From NCBI GenBank assembly GCA_949128115.1, contig OX421966.1, positions 2,046,001-2,110,000 on the forward strand: a stretch of 64,000 bases of DNA, read 5' to 3'. Source of the DNA: Anaspis maculata. Taxonomy: Eukaryota; Arthropoda; Insecta; Coleoptera; Scraptiidae. Shown here one piece after another: positions 48,601 to 60,067 of the stretch (positions within the stretch are counted from its first letter, which is position 1; every line of letters starts with the position of its first letter). The translations under genes were made by a program, and so were the position numbers. The notes beneath the pieces are model-generated. The model was not told the origin of the DNA. It did not search any database and worked only from the letters and a program-made list of their open reading frames with translations.

Positions 48601-50040
48601 ATCTCAGTTAAATTCAGAATAAATTCAGCAATTTTCCCGCACAAATGTAACAAGTTTTAGTTTAACAAGTTCCAGAAAACAATAAACAATTTTCAGCATA
48701 CTTGAGCAGTGCAACAAAAGCTGGAAACAAAAATTTGTTGATTTTCAACACAAATGTAGAGAATTCCGGCAAAAATGTAGCAAGTTTCAGTAAAATCTCA
48801 GCAAGTTCGCATCAAAGTAGCAATTTTCAACACAAATCCAGCGCGTGTTTCAGCAAAGATCCAGCAATTTTCAAAACATCAACAATTTTGTGCAACCATT
48901 TAGCAATTTTGAATGAACGTTCAAGAAGTTTCATCGAAAATTCAGCAATTTTCCAAGAAAACGTAATTCTAAACCACGATATATCATTTGCAACCAGAAT
49001 TCAGCAAGTTTCAGAATATTTCAACAGATTTTCAGATTAATTCAGCAATTGTCTATGAGTTTCTGCAAGGTTCAACAATTTTCAGCAAAATTCAGCAATT
49101 TTAAAGAAAACATTGGCCAAGTTTCACCACAATCCAGCTGTTGGGAGCAAAGTAGCTATGTTAATCACAGCTCAAACTTTGTCATCAATTTATCAATTTT
49201 GAGCAAATATTGAGCGATTTCTAGCAAAAATGTAGCACGTTTTAGCAAATTTTGGCGAATTGAGCAATTTTCAGCAACAATTTCACAATTCCCAATCAAA
49301 GTCAGCGAATTTGTGCAAATCTCAATAATTTTCGGGAGAATCCAGCAATTTTCAACCAAAATGAAGCACCTTGCAGCAAAAACTCAGCAAGTTTTGATAA
49401 AATTCAGAAACTTCCAGCAACAACAAATTATAAACGATTTTCTGAAATGGTTCACGTGTTCACCAAAAGCGGCAGTTTTCAACTGGAATGTGGCGATTTA
49501 CGATAATAGCAACAATAATAATTGAGCAATTTTCAAAATAAAATTCTCGATTAACAAAAATTTGGCAATCATGTTGTAAGCAAAAATTTATCACGCTCCG
49601 GGGATGACTTGGCAAGTTTCAGCATAACGTGGAATTTAGCAACTTTGAACTAACATTCGTCAGTATTCAGCTACAATGGAGCAAAAGACAACAACACTGA
49701 TGAGCCTCCAGTAGGGGCGAAACACGTGTCTGTGCAGTTTCGGTTCGACCGTCTGATGTTGTGGTAGTCGGAGAGCTTTGTTTCACAATGTAGCAAGTTT
49801 TAGCAAATCATTAGCCATTTCCGGCTACAGTTTAGCAATTTTGAATGGTACCTTAATGAGTTTCAGCTGCGATGCAGAAAGTCTTCAGTCTTCGCCAAGA
49901 TTCAGCAATAAGTTTCAGCAACCGCTTACCAATTCTAAACAAAAATCCAGAATTTTGACGAAAGTTAAGCAAGTGTTAGCAAACATCTGGCCAGTTTTAA
50001 TCAAAAATCTGAAAAATCAGCCATTTATAACAAAATGTAG
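45700..50040 (+). repeat. AGCAATTTTCAGCAA-type array inside the 5.2-kb element
   Basis: Degenerate short units such as TTCAGCAA, AGCAATTTTCA, AGCAAGTTTCAGC and CAACAAAGCAACAAACAAAA recur throughout. Longer blocks recur too (GAGCAGTGCAACAAAAGC near 46830 and 48705). A CACAAAAACAC-rich patch lies at 46885-46960. No gene seen. Confidence 0.85.
49688..49766 (+). ncRNA. Hammerhead ribozyme-like motif
   Basis: Core elements occur in the correct order. CTGATGA (49697-49703) is followed by stem II, in which G-CCTC pairs with GGGG-C (49704-49708 with 49714-49718) around the loop CAGTA. Then comes GAAA (49719-49722) and ACACGTGTC, a self-complementary minimal stem III ending in the cleavage triplet GTC (49728-49730). 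Known hammerheads in Penelope-like elements, retrozymes and animal satellites have this tiny palindromic stem III and cleave mainly as dimers. Stem I is weak: only ACA/TGT next to the site, with a further ACAACA/TGTTGT complementarity outside (about 49688-49696 and 49757-49762). Activity is therefore uncertain and this may be a decayed copy. Confidence 0.6.
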
Positions 50041-50418
50041 AATGTGGAAATACACCCTGTAGGCTCCTACAACGTGACGTATCTACACTTGGCAACAAAA
50101 ATGGCGCTCACGGGATTTATGAGGAAGATGACTATTTGCTCGGCCTACTTCACCGTAGTAGGTGGTAGTAGTAGTATCATATCATATCTCTGCATGACGC
50201 ACTGTCACTTGGTGCCGGCTACCTCACAAATAGCCGGCTCCGGCTACAATACATGAAGCCGGGGCCGGCTACGGAGGCACTTCCTTAAAGGAAATAGTCT
50301 AAATTTAAAGGCCAATAACATCTGTGTGCCCATGAGGCGACTTTAAATTACGTTTCTTGAGTTGGTCAGTTCAATTTTCCTCTTATACATAGGTATATCC
50401 CTTGAAAAGAAACATCAA

Positions 50419-50674
50419 GGCCCGTATTCATAGTCAGATCTCAAATATAAGATGGTCTTAAGATCATACTTGAGACACTACAGACACAGGCTTGAGCTAA
50501 GATGATTTTATAGGTGTAAGAATCATCTTATCAATGTTGTATATTGTAATCAACTAATCAAGTACAACTTACATCTTCTTATGATTGTGTTTGGTGGAAA
50601 CTAGCTCATGTAAATTGAATAAGGTCGTCTTAAGACATAAGATCTGACCGAGGATCTGACTATGAATACGGGCC
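50419..50674. mobile_element. About 255-bp MITE with GGCCCGTATTCATAGTCAGA ends
   Basis: The first about 20 bases recur inverted at 50655-50674. After a small offset the inner parts also pair (AGATCT...GTCTTAAGA). No coding capacity. Typical size and layout for a miniature inverted-repeat element. Confidence 0.75.
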
Positions 50675-50701
50675 CTACTCAACATGAAGTTTCTACAGGG
50701 T

Positions 50702-51344
50702 TATACAGGGTGTCTCAGTGATCTTGCATAATACTTCGGGAGGTGATTCCTCTCAAGAAAATGAGTCGAAAAGTAGAAGACAATTTTTTTTCCCAAGTGC
50801 TCCCTGAGGACTGCCTCAGGGAGCACCTGTAACTGTACAGCCTGCCTGTAACTGTACAGCCCCTCAAAAGTGCAAAGTGCAACAAAGTTTCAATTGATTT
50901 TCTCAAGAACTGTCAAAGGTACGAGCTTCAATTTAATATTTTCGATAGGCTTGTTCAATCCAAAACTATCATTCCTCTCGCATTTTTCCGTAGGATGCGC
51001 CGTTCTGAAGTGAAGGTGAAAAAAGCACGAACGTGTCTAGAAAAATTTTCAACATGATCCCAATCCCCTCTAATTTCACTGCCACTGATTAGATTTGTTT
51101 GAAACTTTGCATGTACATTTGCACTGCTGAGAAACTTCTCTACACTGAATTTGAAGTTCCTTTTTCTGACGGTTTTTCCAGCAAATAATTGAAAACTTTG
51201 TTTCTCTGCGTACCTTTGAGGGGCTGTTACTCCCTTAGGAAGCACTTCATTCAGGAGAAAATGTTACTCTCACTTTTCGACTTGGTTTCTTAAGGGGAAT
51301 CACCTCCCGAAGTATTATGCAAGGTCACCGAAACACCCTGTATA
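50702..51344. mobile_element. Palindromic element 1 with TATACAGGGTGT ends
   Basis: Arms of about 75 bp, starting TATACAGGGTGTCTCAGTGA and ending in its inverted counterpart CACCCTGTATA, share TGCATAATACTTCGGGAGGT and the following bases almost perfectly. TATA flanks both sides, so a TA or TATA target is possible. The interior has a small hairpin (CTCCCTGAGG and its complement near 50801-50823) and a duplicated CTGTAACTGTACAGCC (about 50827-50862). Confidence 0.8.
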
Positions 51345-52257
51345 CAGGTGTCCGGTATCAAAATAGATAGATTTTTCTCGAAACGCTCCGTTCAAAATCG
51401 GAAAATGATACAAATAATATAGCATTTCAAAGTCGAAATTGAAAATTCGATTTTTTTGGATAACTTATGAACCGTTCAAGCGGATTTTGTTCCAATTTTG
51501 ACCAAAGTTTACCAAAATATGTCTATCGAGAGATAATGATGATAAAAATAATAAAAATAAAGCATTTTATCCAACATTTTTCGGGGCACAAATAATAGGG
51601 GGTGACCTACCCTCTTCCCCCTATTTCAACTCTCCCAACTATTTTTGGGAATCGTTACATTTTTTTCAATTCTACGTTTCTTAGAGAAAAAAGTTACTTT
51701 TGCGGTATTTTGATTAGGGGCTTCATTTTTGAGCTATTTGGATTTGAGACTTGGAGAAACATCTTGAAAATTCCACTTTGAAAGGTCTAGAGATTGAAAT
51801 TAAAAAAAGAAACTCATGATTTCTCAGATCCAGAATCCAGATCCAAGTTCTCTAAGTTTTCACGAAGCCTCCGATCAAAATTTTGCAAAAGTAACTTTCT
51901 TTTTCTAAATTGAACGCAGAATTCAAAAATTTGAACGATTTTCAAAAATAATTAGGGGAGTGAAAAATAGGGGGGGAAGGGGAAGAATAGGTACCTTCGC
52001 CGTTGAAAATGTTCGATAAAATGCGTTATTATTGTTCAATAGAGACACAATTATTTCAGTTAGCTTTGGCCCTTTGAACAAAATCGGTTGAACGGTTCGA
52101 AAGCTATACAAAAAAACAATTTTTAAGTTAAACTTTGAAGGCCTATATTTCCGTTATTATTCGTTTTTGAAGAGGGTGTTTTGGGGAAAGTCTATTTTTT
52201 TTTCATTCTCTGTCGATTGCCAAAGCTTCCGCCATCAAACACCGGACACCCTGTACA
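51341..52257. mobile_element. Palindromic element 2 with TACAGGTGTCCGG ends
   Basis: Ends TATACAGGTGTCCGGT and CCGGACACCCTGTACA are inverted copies. Interior segments at about 51460-51580 and 52010-52120 are also inverted (GAACCGTTCAA...GATTTTGTTC), so almost the whole unit folds back. It shares its first bases with the end of element 1. No coding capacity. Confidence 0.8.
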
Positions 52258-53360
52258 GAGTGTGTCTCGGAAGAAGGGTTACAAAAATTCACAGGGAGGT
52301 AGAGAATTCAAAAATTAGGAATTCAAAGATTTTTTTTAAATAAATATACCATCGCAAACGTGTAATAACGGAGGTACGGGCCTTCAAAGTTGTTTTTTGA
52401 AAACAGATTTTTCTGCATATCTTTGAACCGTTCAACCGATTCTATTCAAATTCAAATCAAAGTCTAGTCTACTGAAATATGTCTCTATCTAACAATAATA
52501 ACGCATTCCATTCCATTTCATTTCATTTATTATACTCCTTACGATGACCTATACAGTTAGTTATAGTTTGTTTCTTTCATCGAGCATTTTCCAGGGGCGA
52601 AGGTAATAGCGAAGATATCCTCCTCCTTTCTCCCTTATTTTTCAACACCCTAATTATTCTTTAGATTGGCTCCAATTTTTAATTTCAACGTTTCATTTAG
52701 AGGAAAAAGTCACTTTGCAAAATTTTGATTAGAGAAATTTTGATTTGATTTGAAATCGCCACTTTCAAAGGCATGAAAATAAAATCCGAGTTAAAATCCA
52801 ATGAAACTTGTGATATTTAAGTTCTTTAGGTGTTTCAAGTCGGTGAACCACATTCCATTTTTAGTTGAGAGACGAGGTGTTTCCGGGAAAAAACACTTTT
52901 GGCTCTGGAAAGTGGCGATTTCAGAATGTTTTCCAAAGTTTCAAACCCAATTATCTCGAAAATGGAGTCTAAAATCAAAATTTTGTTATCATTGCATTAT
53001 TATTGTTCAATACAGTAAACTTTGGTTTGAATGTGAATAAAATCGGTGGATTGTTTCAATAGTTATGCAAAAAGAACTGTTTTTGAAAAAACCTTTGAAG
53101 GCCTGTATCTCCGTTACTATACGTTTGCGAGGGTATTTCTATCGAGAAAAGTCCCCTTATTTTTCAATTCTCTATCTCAACCCAAAAGTTCCAAACGTTA
53201 TGCAAGAATAACTATTTATTTTACAAAAAAAAACATGTTTGAAGGCCTGTATCTCTGTTATCATACGTTTGCAAGGGTATTTTTATTGCGAAAAGTCCCC
53301 TAGTTTTTCAATTCTCCATCTCCCTGTGAATTTTGTAACCCCTATTCCGGGACACCTGTA
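52253..53360. mobile_element. Palindromic element 3, related to element 2
   Basis: The left end ACAGAGTGTGTCTCGG...GGGTTACAAAAATTCACAGG matches the inverted right end at 53300-53360. Inner parts (GGCCTTCAAAG, GAACCGTTCAACCGATT) match the interior of element 2. A partial internal duplication of the right arm is visible: TTTGAAGGCCTGTATCTC occurs at about 53091 and again near 53238. Confidence 0.75.
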
Positions 53361-53439
53361 GGAATCAGTGCCCTCAACGGTTCAGGAATTTCTTGGTTCG
53401 GAAGTCTAACAATGATATATGAATTTTTATGTCAAGTGA

Positions 53440-53720
53440 TGTTGATTTGGCCCATCGCATCGGGACAAGACGGCGGATCAAAACTCAATCTGGGGGGATC
53501 TCGACTCAACTTCCCCCAAGGGGATCAAAACGCGTCTCCAAAGGGTCCCAACTCGACTTTATCCAGGGGGCTAAGACGCATCAGCCGAAGCTTTGACTCG
53601 GCATCGTCCAAGTGAGCTGGGACTTATCATCGGGGCTGCGACTCTACGGCCTCTAGGAGGGTCGCGACGCAACATCAACGGGTTCTAGCTCAGCTTCCTC
53701 GAAGGGGATTGGAACTCTTA
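53440..53720 (+). repeat. Short degenerate CTCGACTCAACTTCC-type repeat
   Basis: Loose units of about 30-40 bp built from CTCGACT, AAGGGGATC and GACGCATC. Confidence 0.55.
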
Positions 53721-54329
53721 GCTAACAGACCCGCAGAAGCACTCGGCAACGGACGTTAGCGACATCTTTTAATGATGCCTTGACTCTGAATATTCACATA
53801 TACCTCGATTCCACGGCTTCGATTAATTTTCCTCCGGATTATTTTTGGCCCGCGAAATGCGGGTGGCTTTAACTCTAACCCACTTTTGAGGGGCGGGTAA
53901 CAGAATATTCCAGCCTAAAATATCCCGCCACAAATATCCCGGCAATAATATCCCAACCAAAAATATCTCCGCGACAAAATATCCCATGCCAAAAATATCC
54001 CCGCCAATAATATCCAAGCCAAAAAGACCACCCAACGTAAAACGTTCCCGGAAAAAAAGTCCCCCACAATACGTCCTGTGGAAATTACGTCTTCGAGAAA
54101 AAACGTCCCAAGGAAAAGACCTCCCAGGGAAAACATCTCCAGGGAAAAAAGTCCTCTGGAGAAAACGTCCCCCGCAAAAGACGTCCCTGGAAAAATACGT
54201 CTCCTTTCTGGATTACTCTGGATACTCACTCTGATGAGCTTCTTTGTGTCGTCATATTACTTCCGAAACTCCAGTGGAGACGGTCTCTTGTGTCCTTCAT
54301 GTGTGTACTGAGCAGAGCATCAAACGATA

Positions 54330-56010
54330 TCAAAGACACAAGGGGGCTCAGTGAAGCTTCATAGCTTGACATAAAATGAAGGCAAAAGGGGGGCTTACTG
54401 GTACTCTGGAAGCCAATAAAAGGCCAAGTGGGCTAATTAGGACTCCATACTACACTTGAGGATAGAATGGGGCCCGATAGGGCTTGGAGTATCACATTAA
54501 GGCACAAGGTGCTCACTCATGCTCCGGAAGTTCCAAAAAGATGCATGGGGGTTCAGCAGGGCTTCAAAGGACGTTGAAGAGACAAGGGGATCAAATGGAG
54601 CCATGTGTAACACCAGAAAGCAAAAGGGAGCTTACTGGAACTCTGAAAGTCTTGAAAAAGCACAAGGGGGCTAATGAGAGCTCCAAAGTACACTTGCTTA
54701 CACATGGAGGCCTAATAGGGCTCCGTATGTCTCATGAAGGCACAAGAGATTTTCACTAGGGTTTCCAAGCCTGGGGGCTCACTGGAACTCTGAAAACCAC
54801 GAAAAGACATGGGGGGGCTCATTAGGGCTCCAGACGACACATGAGGACACAAGGGATATCCGAATGCTACGGAAAAATGCAAGGCAGTGGGCTTTAAACG
54901 ATACTGAAGACAACAAGGGGGCCCAACGGAGCTTTACATGACAATGAAGGGAAAAGGGGACTTACTGGTATTCTCTCGGGTAATCTGGAAGCCAATAAAG
55001 ACATAAGTGGGCCAACAAGGCCCCATCTCGGGCTCTGTACTACACTTGGGGACACAAGGGAGCCCGATACGTCTCCCTTGGCTTCAAATTTCAAATTTCA
55101 CATCAAGACCCAAGGCGCTTACTTATGCTCCGAAAGTCTCGGGAAGATGTAAGAGGCTCAGCGGGGCTTCAAAGGGCATTGAAGAAATAAGGGGACCCAA
55201 TGGAGCTCTGGATAACAAGTAGGCAACACGGAGCTTACTGGAATTCTGATAGCCATGGAAAAACATAGGGGGGGCTAACTAGGGTTCCAAGCTAGACTTC
55301 AGACACAAAGGGCCCGATATAGCTCCGAAAGTCATAGAAAAACTATAAAGGAGGCCCAGTAAAGCTATACCTACTTATAATAAAAGAAGGCAAAGGAGGG
55401 TTACTGGAATTTTGATAGCCATGGAAAAACATAATGGAGCTCATCGGGGCTCCAAATCATACTTGAAGATACAAGGGGGCCCAATTTGGGGCCAAATATC
55501 ATATAAAGGCACAAGGGGCGTACTAGTACTCGGAAAGCCTCAAAAAAGTGCGAAAGGGCTCAACAGAGCTTCAAACGGTATTGAAGACACAAGGAGGCCC
55601 AATGGAGCTCAGTCTGTAACAAAATAACTTTGAACTGGACTTACTGGTACCTATTCCGAAAGCCATGAAAAAAAAATAATGGGGCACAACAGGGTTCCAG
55701 CTACACTTGAAGACACAATGGGAGCCCGACAGGGCTCCCGTCATGACATGATGGCACACCGCTGCTTGCTGCTTCGAAAGTCATGAAAAATGCAAATGGA
55801 CTCAGCAGGGCTTTGAATTATATTGAAGACAGAACAAGGAGCCCCAATAGAACTCTTAATAACAGAAGACTGCAAAGGGGCCTTACTGGAACTCTGAACG
55901 CTATGAAAAACATAAAGGGACTCATGAGGTCTCAAAAATCAAATTAGAGGAATGAGGGGCCGATAGGGGCCAAATATTACATGAAGGTTGAAATGGGCTT
56001 ACTCTTACTA
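54330..56010 (+). repeat. ACAAGGGGGC-type array between the minisatellite arms
   Basis: Subunits of about 50 bp (CACAAGGGGGCTCA, CAGGGCTCCAAA, TTGAAGACACAAGG) form longer composites marked by TTACTGGAACTCTGAAAGCC-like segments near 54388, 54633, 54780, 55230, 55390 and 55885. No gene seen. Confidence 0.8.
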
Positions 56011-56279
56011 GTGCTCCTGAAGTTTGGTGTACTAGCAGAAATGTTCGGGATACTTATCCTCGTTTTGAGCCCTGATGAGCCTCCTGGTCTCTTTCTTCAT
56101 ATTCAGTTTGTAGCCTTGATGACCTCTGATAAAAATAGTTTATTTTTTCTGGGGACGTAATTTCCAAGGAACATAACTTCAAGAAGACGTGATTATGTGG
56201 GGAATGTTATTTCCAAGGGACGTAATTTCCAAGAGACGTAGTTTTCTGGGGACGTTTTGTGGAGGATGTCTTTAACGGA

Positions 56280-56520
56280 CTCGTAATTATCAATCTGGTG
56301 GGTCTGAAAAGAAGGACGATACTTGAGTAGAAGATGTCATTCTTATCTGGTGGGTCTAAAAAAAAAGAAGAATGCTTGAGTCAGAATTCAGTTATTCATC
56401 TGTTGGGTCTGAAAAAGAGGATGATACTTGAGTCGAAAATGAGCTCCTCATCTGGCAAGTCTGGAAAGAAGGACGATACTTGAGATGACAATAGACTTGT
56501 TATCGGGTGGGTCTGAATTC
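56280..56520 (+). repeat. About 60-bp repeat, four copies
   Basis: TGGTGGGTCTGAAAAGAAGG and ACGATACTTGAGT recur near 56298, 56342, 56402 and 56457. Confidence 0.75.
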
Positions 56521-56999
56521 TATATTTATATCTGAATATTTATCCTATCATCCATCATCTATATTTTTGCCCGGGACATTATTGGACAGAATATCATTTG
56601 ACAGGGATGTTTTTGGCTGAGATATTTTGTCGCGAGGATATTTTTGCCCTGAGATATTATTGCTGGGATATTTTATCGCCGCACCCTTCGAACTAGCTGG
56701 TTATTACTGACTGATCCATTACTTGAAGCTTGTACCACTCTCCCATAACGAACTGGGGTTTGAGGCTTTCGAAGTGCCGAATTGATAAGTTTTTATTAAT
56801 TACTGGTTTGATTAATGGTGGCTAATTAATTGAGTTAACACACAACGTAGGTTTTCAAGCCTGTGAGGTAGAGTGCGTAGTCGGTCTAAGAGAGTGAAGC
56901 ACCCAGTGTGAGAAACGGTAATAATAAGGGGTAAACAATAATTTCTGTGTCATCACGTGCCAATTAATTAGAAGGGGTAGGTTTGTACCATCACAGTAC

Positions 57000-57750
57000 T
57001 CATTGTAATTAAATGGAGAAATTGACTAGCTCTTGCTTCTGAATAGTATTTCTGAGCTGTTACTGTAGTTATAGAATGAACTTTGGGAACTCCTTAATAT
57101 TCAGTGAGGGTTTCATGAGCTCGGCGTTACTTTTAAGTGTTCATTAGAGTTATGAAACCAGTTCCTGGTGTTCAATGAGAGCGAATAAAAGCTGCGACTC
57201 ATTCTTATTTACGTCAAAGCACTCATTATAGTGTGTCAGTTATTATTCTGAAAAAACTTTCCTGAAGTGAAACAAATAGAGCTGCGACGAGCCTCAATTT
57301 TCTCCTGAAAACTCATTGGGAATAGAGGAATATTCGGGATTTTTTCTCAAGAGTAATTAAAACCTCCAAATTTTCAAACTCTCACCGGAATTAAAAGGGA
57401 ATCAGAGCTTCGACGAGCTCGACGTTACCTCTGAGTATCATTCTAAGTTGAAGTTCTCAGTTTCAAGGGGCTCTTGTCTTCCAGAGTAAATGAGAGTTTC
57501 AGCGAGTTCTAACTCACGGCTGATGATTACTCAGTAAGGTAATTAATGAACGTTTAGTGGACTGTTTCAGAGCAAAATAAGACATTCGACTAGCTTTAAC
57601 TTGCACTTCTGAGTGAACACTGATTGGAGTATGAATGTTCAAGTCAGTTCCGGTAGCTCTGCCAGCAGAAATAGGAGATTCAGACAAGCTATGGCATACT
57701 TCTGAGTCCTTGTTAGAGATGAAAAATTGATCCCGAGAGCTCTTTGAAGC
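57000..57750. repeat. Degenerate repeat of about 100-115 bp
   Basis: Blocks such as GAGCTCGACGTTACTTCTGAG, TCATTAGAGTTATGAAA and TTCAATGAGAG recur loosely. No gene seen in 56691-58340, where the unmentioned parts are AT-rich. Confidence 0.5.
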
Positions 57751-58340
57751 CAAAATAAAAGTCTAATGCTTTGCCTGTGATGCGATAAAACTTCATCCGA
57801 GTAGGTAGTTGAGCCATGTTTTAGGCTGTGACACCGAGACATGGACAGGACAATTACGTTCTGGACGTACTCTTTCCACTTCACTGCCTTCTCTAATTAA
57901 AAATTTAATTGATCACTCCACACAACGCTCACTTTATAACTATTTAAATACTTAGATAAAATATCCACTGGGTACTCAAGTTGATTTTACGATCTGTAAA
58001 TTTACGATTGTATATCGTCCTGCCTGATGTTAAATTACTTGGCTCGTAGTTCCTCTTTGTTCTGCAATAAGTAAGCTGAGTAGGTACCAAAAATAATAGC
58101 TAGAGAACATATGTGTTTGTCATTTATTGCAAAGTCTAAAATTGAATGATTTTTTTTCTAATACTGAAAGGCTCGCTTGATGGCTACACAATCAATATTC
58201 ACTATAACAGTTAATCAGTCGTTCTCATTGATATGCCCAGTTCATTCTTGACAATCAATCAATCAAATTATGATCCTTTTAAGTCCTGTCACCCAATATT
58301 GATACTTGCCAACTTGGCTGGGGCGCTGAATGCGGTTCCA

Positions 58341-59824
58341 AACAGGTAATCAATTGAGCTGGTCCACTCAAAAATTTTACGCTACTGTGAATCGAACATC
58401 TCGTGGAAAAATCAACCGATTTCAGAGAATGTAGTCATGCCAAATAGCTAATTCTTGTGGCTACAAAATGCCATGCTAAGTCACGTGGACGTTGAAATTG
58501 TTCATTATGTACAGGATGACAACAAAACCAGTGTCAAAATGGTTAATATTCAACAGTACACAACTTTTCAGAAAAAATCGAAGACAGATTTTCCAGAATT
58601 GATGAGGCAAGTACTTTTTGAAGGGGTAGTTTTGAATTAGGGTAGTTTCTACAGATGTGGACAAAAAAGATCATCGATGCATCATACGTTTAATGGGACT
58701 GTTGAGATAAGACTAGCCAAAACTCTGTAAAGCAGGTATGCAATGGGTATCTTTAGTTATAGAGGGACGATTTTTGGATGTAGAGGGACAATTTTGGGCA
58801 CCTCAGAATGTTACGAGTGATGCTAGAATATCGAAAAGACATTGGAGAGTTTGCGGCAATACGTCCGTATGACGTAACGTAACTTTCAACGTGAAAATAG
58901 ACGAGTGTGTTAATGGAAATTCCTTAGATACAGAAGAATTTCCACATTCTACGTTGCGTTGCGTCGTACGTTGCGTGATATCGCAAACTCCCTATCAAAT
59001 TGCTCACATGTTCAAAATCTCGAAGTAATCTTCAACACCTATCATAGAGGGATGATTTCAAAACATCCTCACAATGTTGAAATGTTCAGGATAGTATCGC
59101 AATGAAAATGAAAAAAAATTGTCTTCATGTTTAATCACTTGGGAGATACAGCCTACAAACTTTGTAAGTATTACAACTCTTGACAAAAATGACAAAAACG
59201 GAGTTGTAATGATCTGAAGGGACCTTATTATGCAATGGATAGGTACTGGTGTTTTATTCGAACCACCCTGTGATGATGAGGATGCAAACTAACAGTAGAA
59301 CTCTCTTGTTTGGAACAGACTGCAAAAGGGGTTGCGGACGTTCACAGGGGGTAGCATTCCTGATGGTCAGTTGGACGAAATTCGATTAAGGGTCACTTTG
59401 TAGAGCAAAGTTATGCACTTCTGCCACATTTGAGACAAGAACATGACCTTGGAGAGAACTGGCATCATAAAACGTGAATTTGTCTAAAATTGACATAAGT
59501 CCTTTGAGAACTCAGGTGGGGACTTGAATCAAAAACCGTTTCGGGATATTTTGATAAGCTTCTCAAAAACTCATTGGGAAAGGATCTACGATCCTTTTTC
59601 GAAAAGCTGTGCACTATTGAAAATCGGCCATTTTGACACTGGTTCTGTTGTCACCCTGTACAACAGTGTCAGCAACCACGGGACTCAGCATGGCATTTTG
59701 TAGCCAGAAGGATGGCCTATCCGGCATGACCACATTCTTTGAAATCGGTTGGTTTTTCGACTAGACTTCGATCTTGAAGTAGCGTGAAATTTCTGGGTGA
59801 ACCAGTTCAATTGATCACCTGTTT
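58341..59824. mobile_element. 1.48-kb foldback element with about 290-bp arms
   Basis: The left end AACAGGTAATCAATTGAGCT and the following about 290 bp (including CAACCGATTTCAGAGAATGT and ACCAGTGTCAAAATGG) recur inverted at about 59535-59824. A second inner inverted pair around GAGTTTGCG (58847 and 58981) makes the centre palindromic too. No coding capacity. Confidence 0.8.
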
Positions 59825-60040
59825 ATCTGTCGTCTGAACTAGGGAATCTAGCCCAAGTTAGAGGGATACCCAAACAAGGAGAAGGCGTAAGGCGTAAGAG
59901 AGAGATCAAAACACTGATAACGATTAGGTTACTGAATTCAAATAGCAAATGGAACACACTCAGTCCATGGCAAAAGCCAGTAAAAACTGACATTTTGATT
60001 GACAATGATTTGACAATTCGTGTCTGATGAGAAAGTTTTG

Positions 60041-60067
60041 TCAGTTCTTGATACCTATACCAGAAAA
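60041..60067 (+). promoter_or_regulatory. Possible initiator of the Ly6-like gene
   Basis: TCAGT, the arthropod initiator consensus, lies 27 nt before the ATG in TTTTGTCAGTTC. No TATA box is seen at the expected distance. Confidence 0.3.

Larger units (their letters stand above)
45100..50284. mobile_element. 5.2-kb element with GC-rich terminal inverted repeats
   Basis: The left end begins GGAAGTGCCTCCGTAGCCGG and runs with near identity for about 58 bp, then in broken form to about 45208. Its inverted copy ends at 50284 and starts near 50204. The arms contain smaller palindromes (AGCCGGCCCCGGCT and TAGCCGGAGCCGGCTA). A second pair, 45604-45650 and 50125-50171 (AAGATGACTATTTG...CCGTAGTAG), is in direct orientation. 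The interior is an AGCAA-type array with a hammerhead-like core near its right end. No transposase frame is visible, so it would be non-autonomous. A target-site duplication is not clear. Confidence 0.7.
53880..56690. mobile_element. Foldback-like element with minisatellite arms
   Basis: The left arm (53880-54215) is a minisatellite of AAAATATCCC(C)GCC-type units, then GAAAAAACGTCCC-type units. The right arm has the same two minisatellites in inverted orientation and mirror order: GGGGACGTAATTTCC at 56150-56260, then GGGATATTTT-type units at 56560-56690. A GATGAGC block also lies on each inner side (54232 and 56068). Between the arms is a different array. The layout resembles Foldback-class elements whose inverted repeats are themselves tandem arrays. 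Confidence 0.65.

Noticed and set aside
54229..54275. CTGATGAG followed later by CGAAAC, a second hammerhead-like candidate
   Set aside because: The intervening bases cannot form a proper stem II and no GTC-type cleavage site follows in place.
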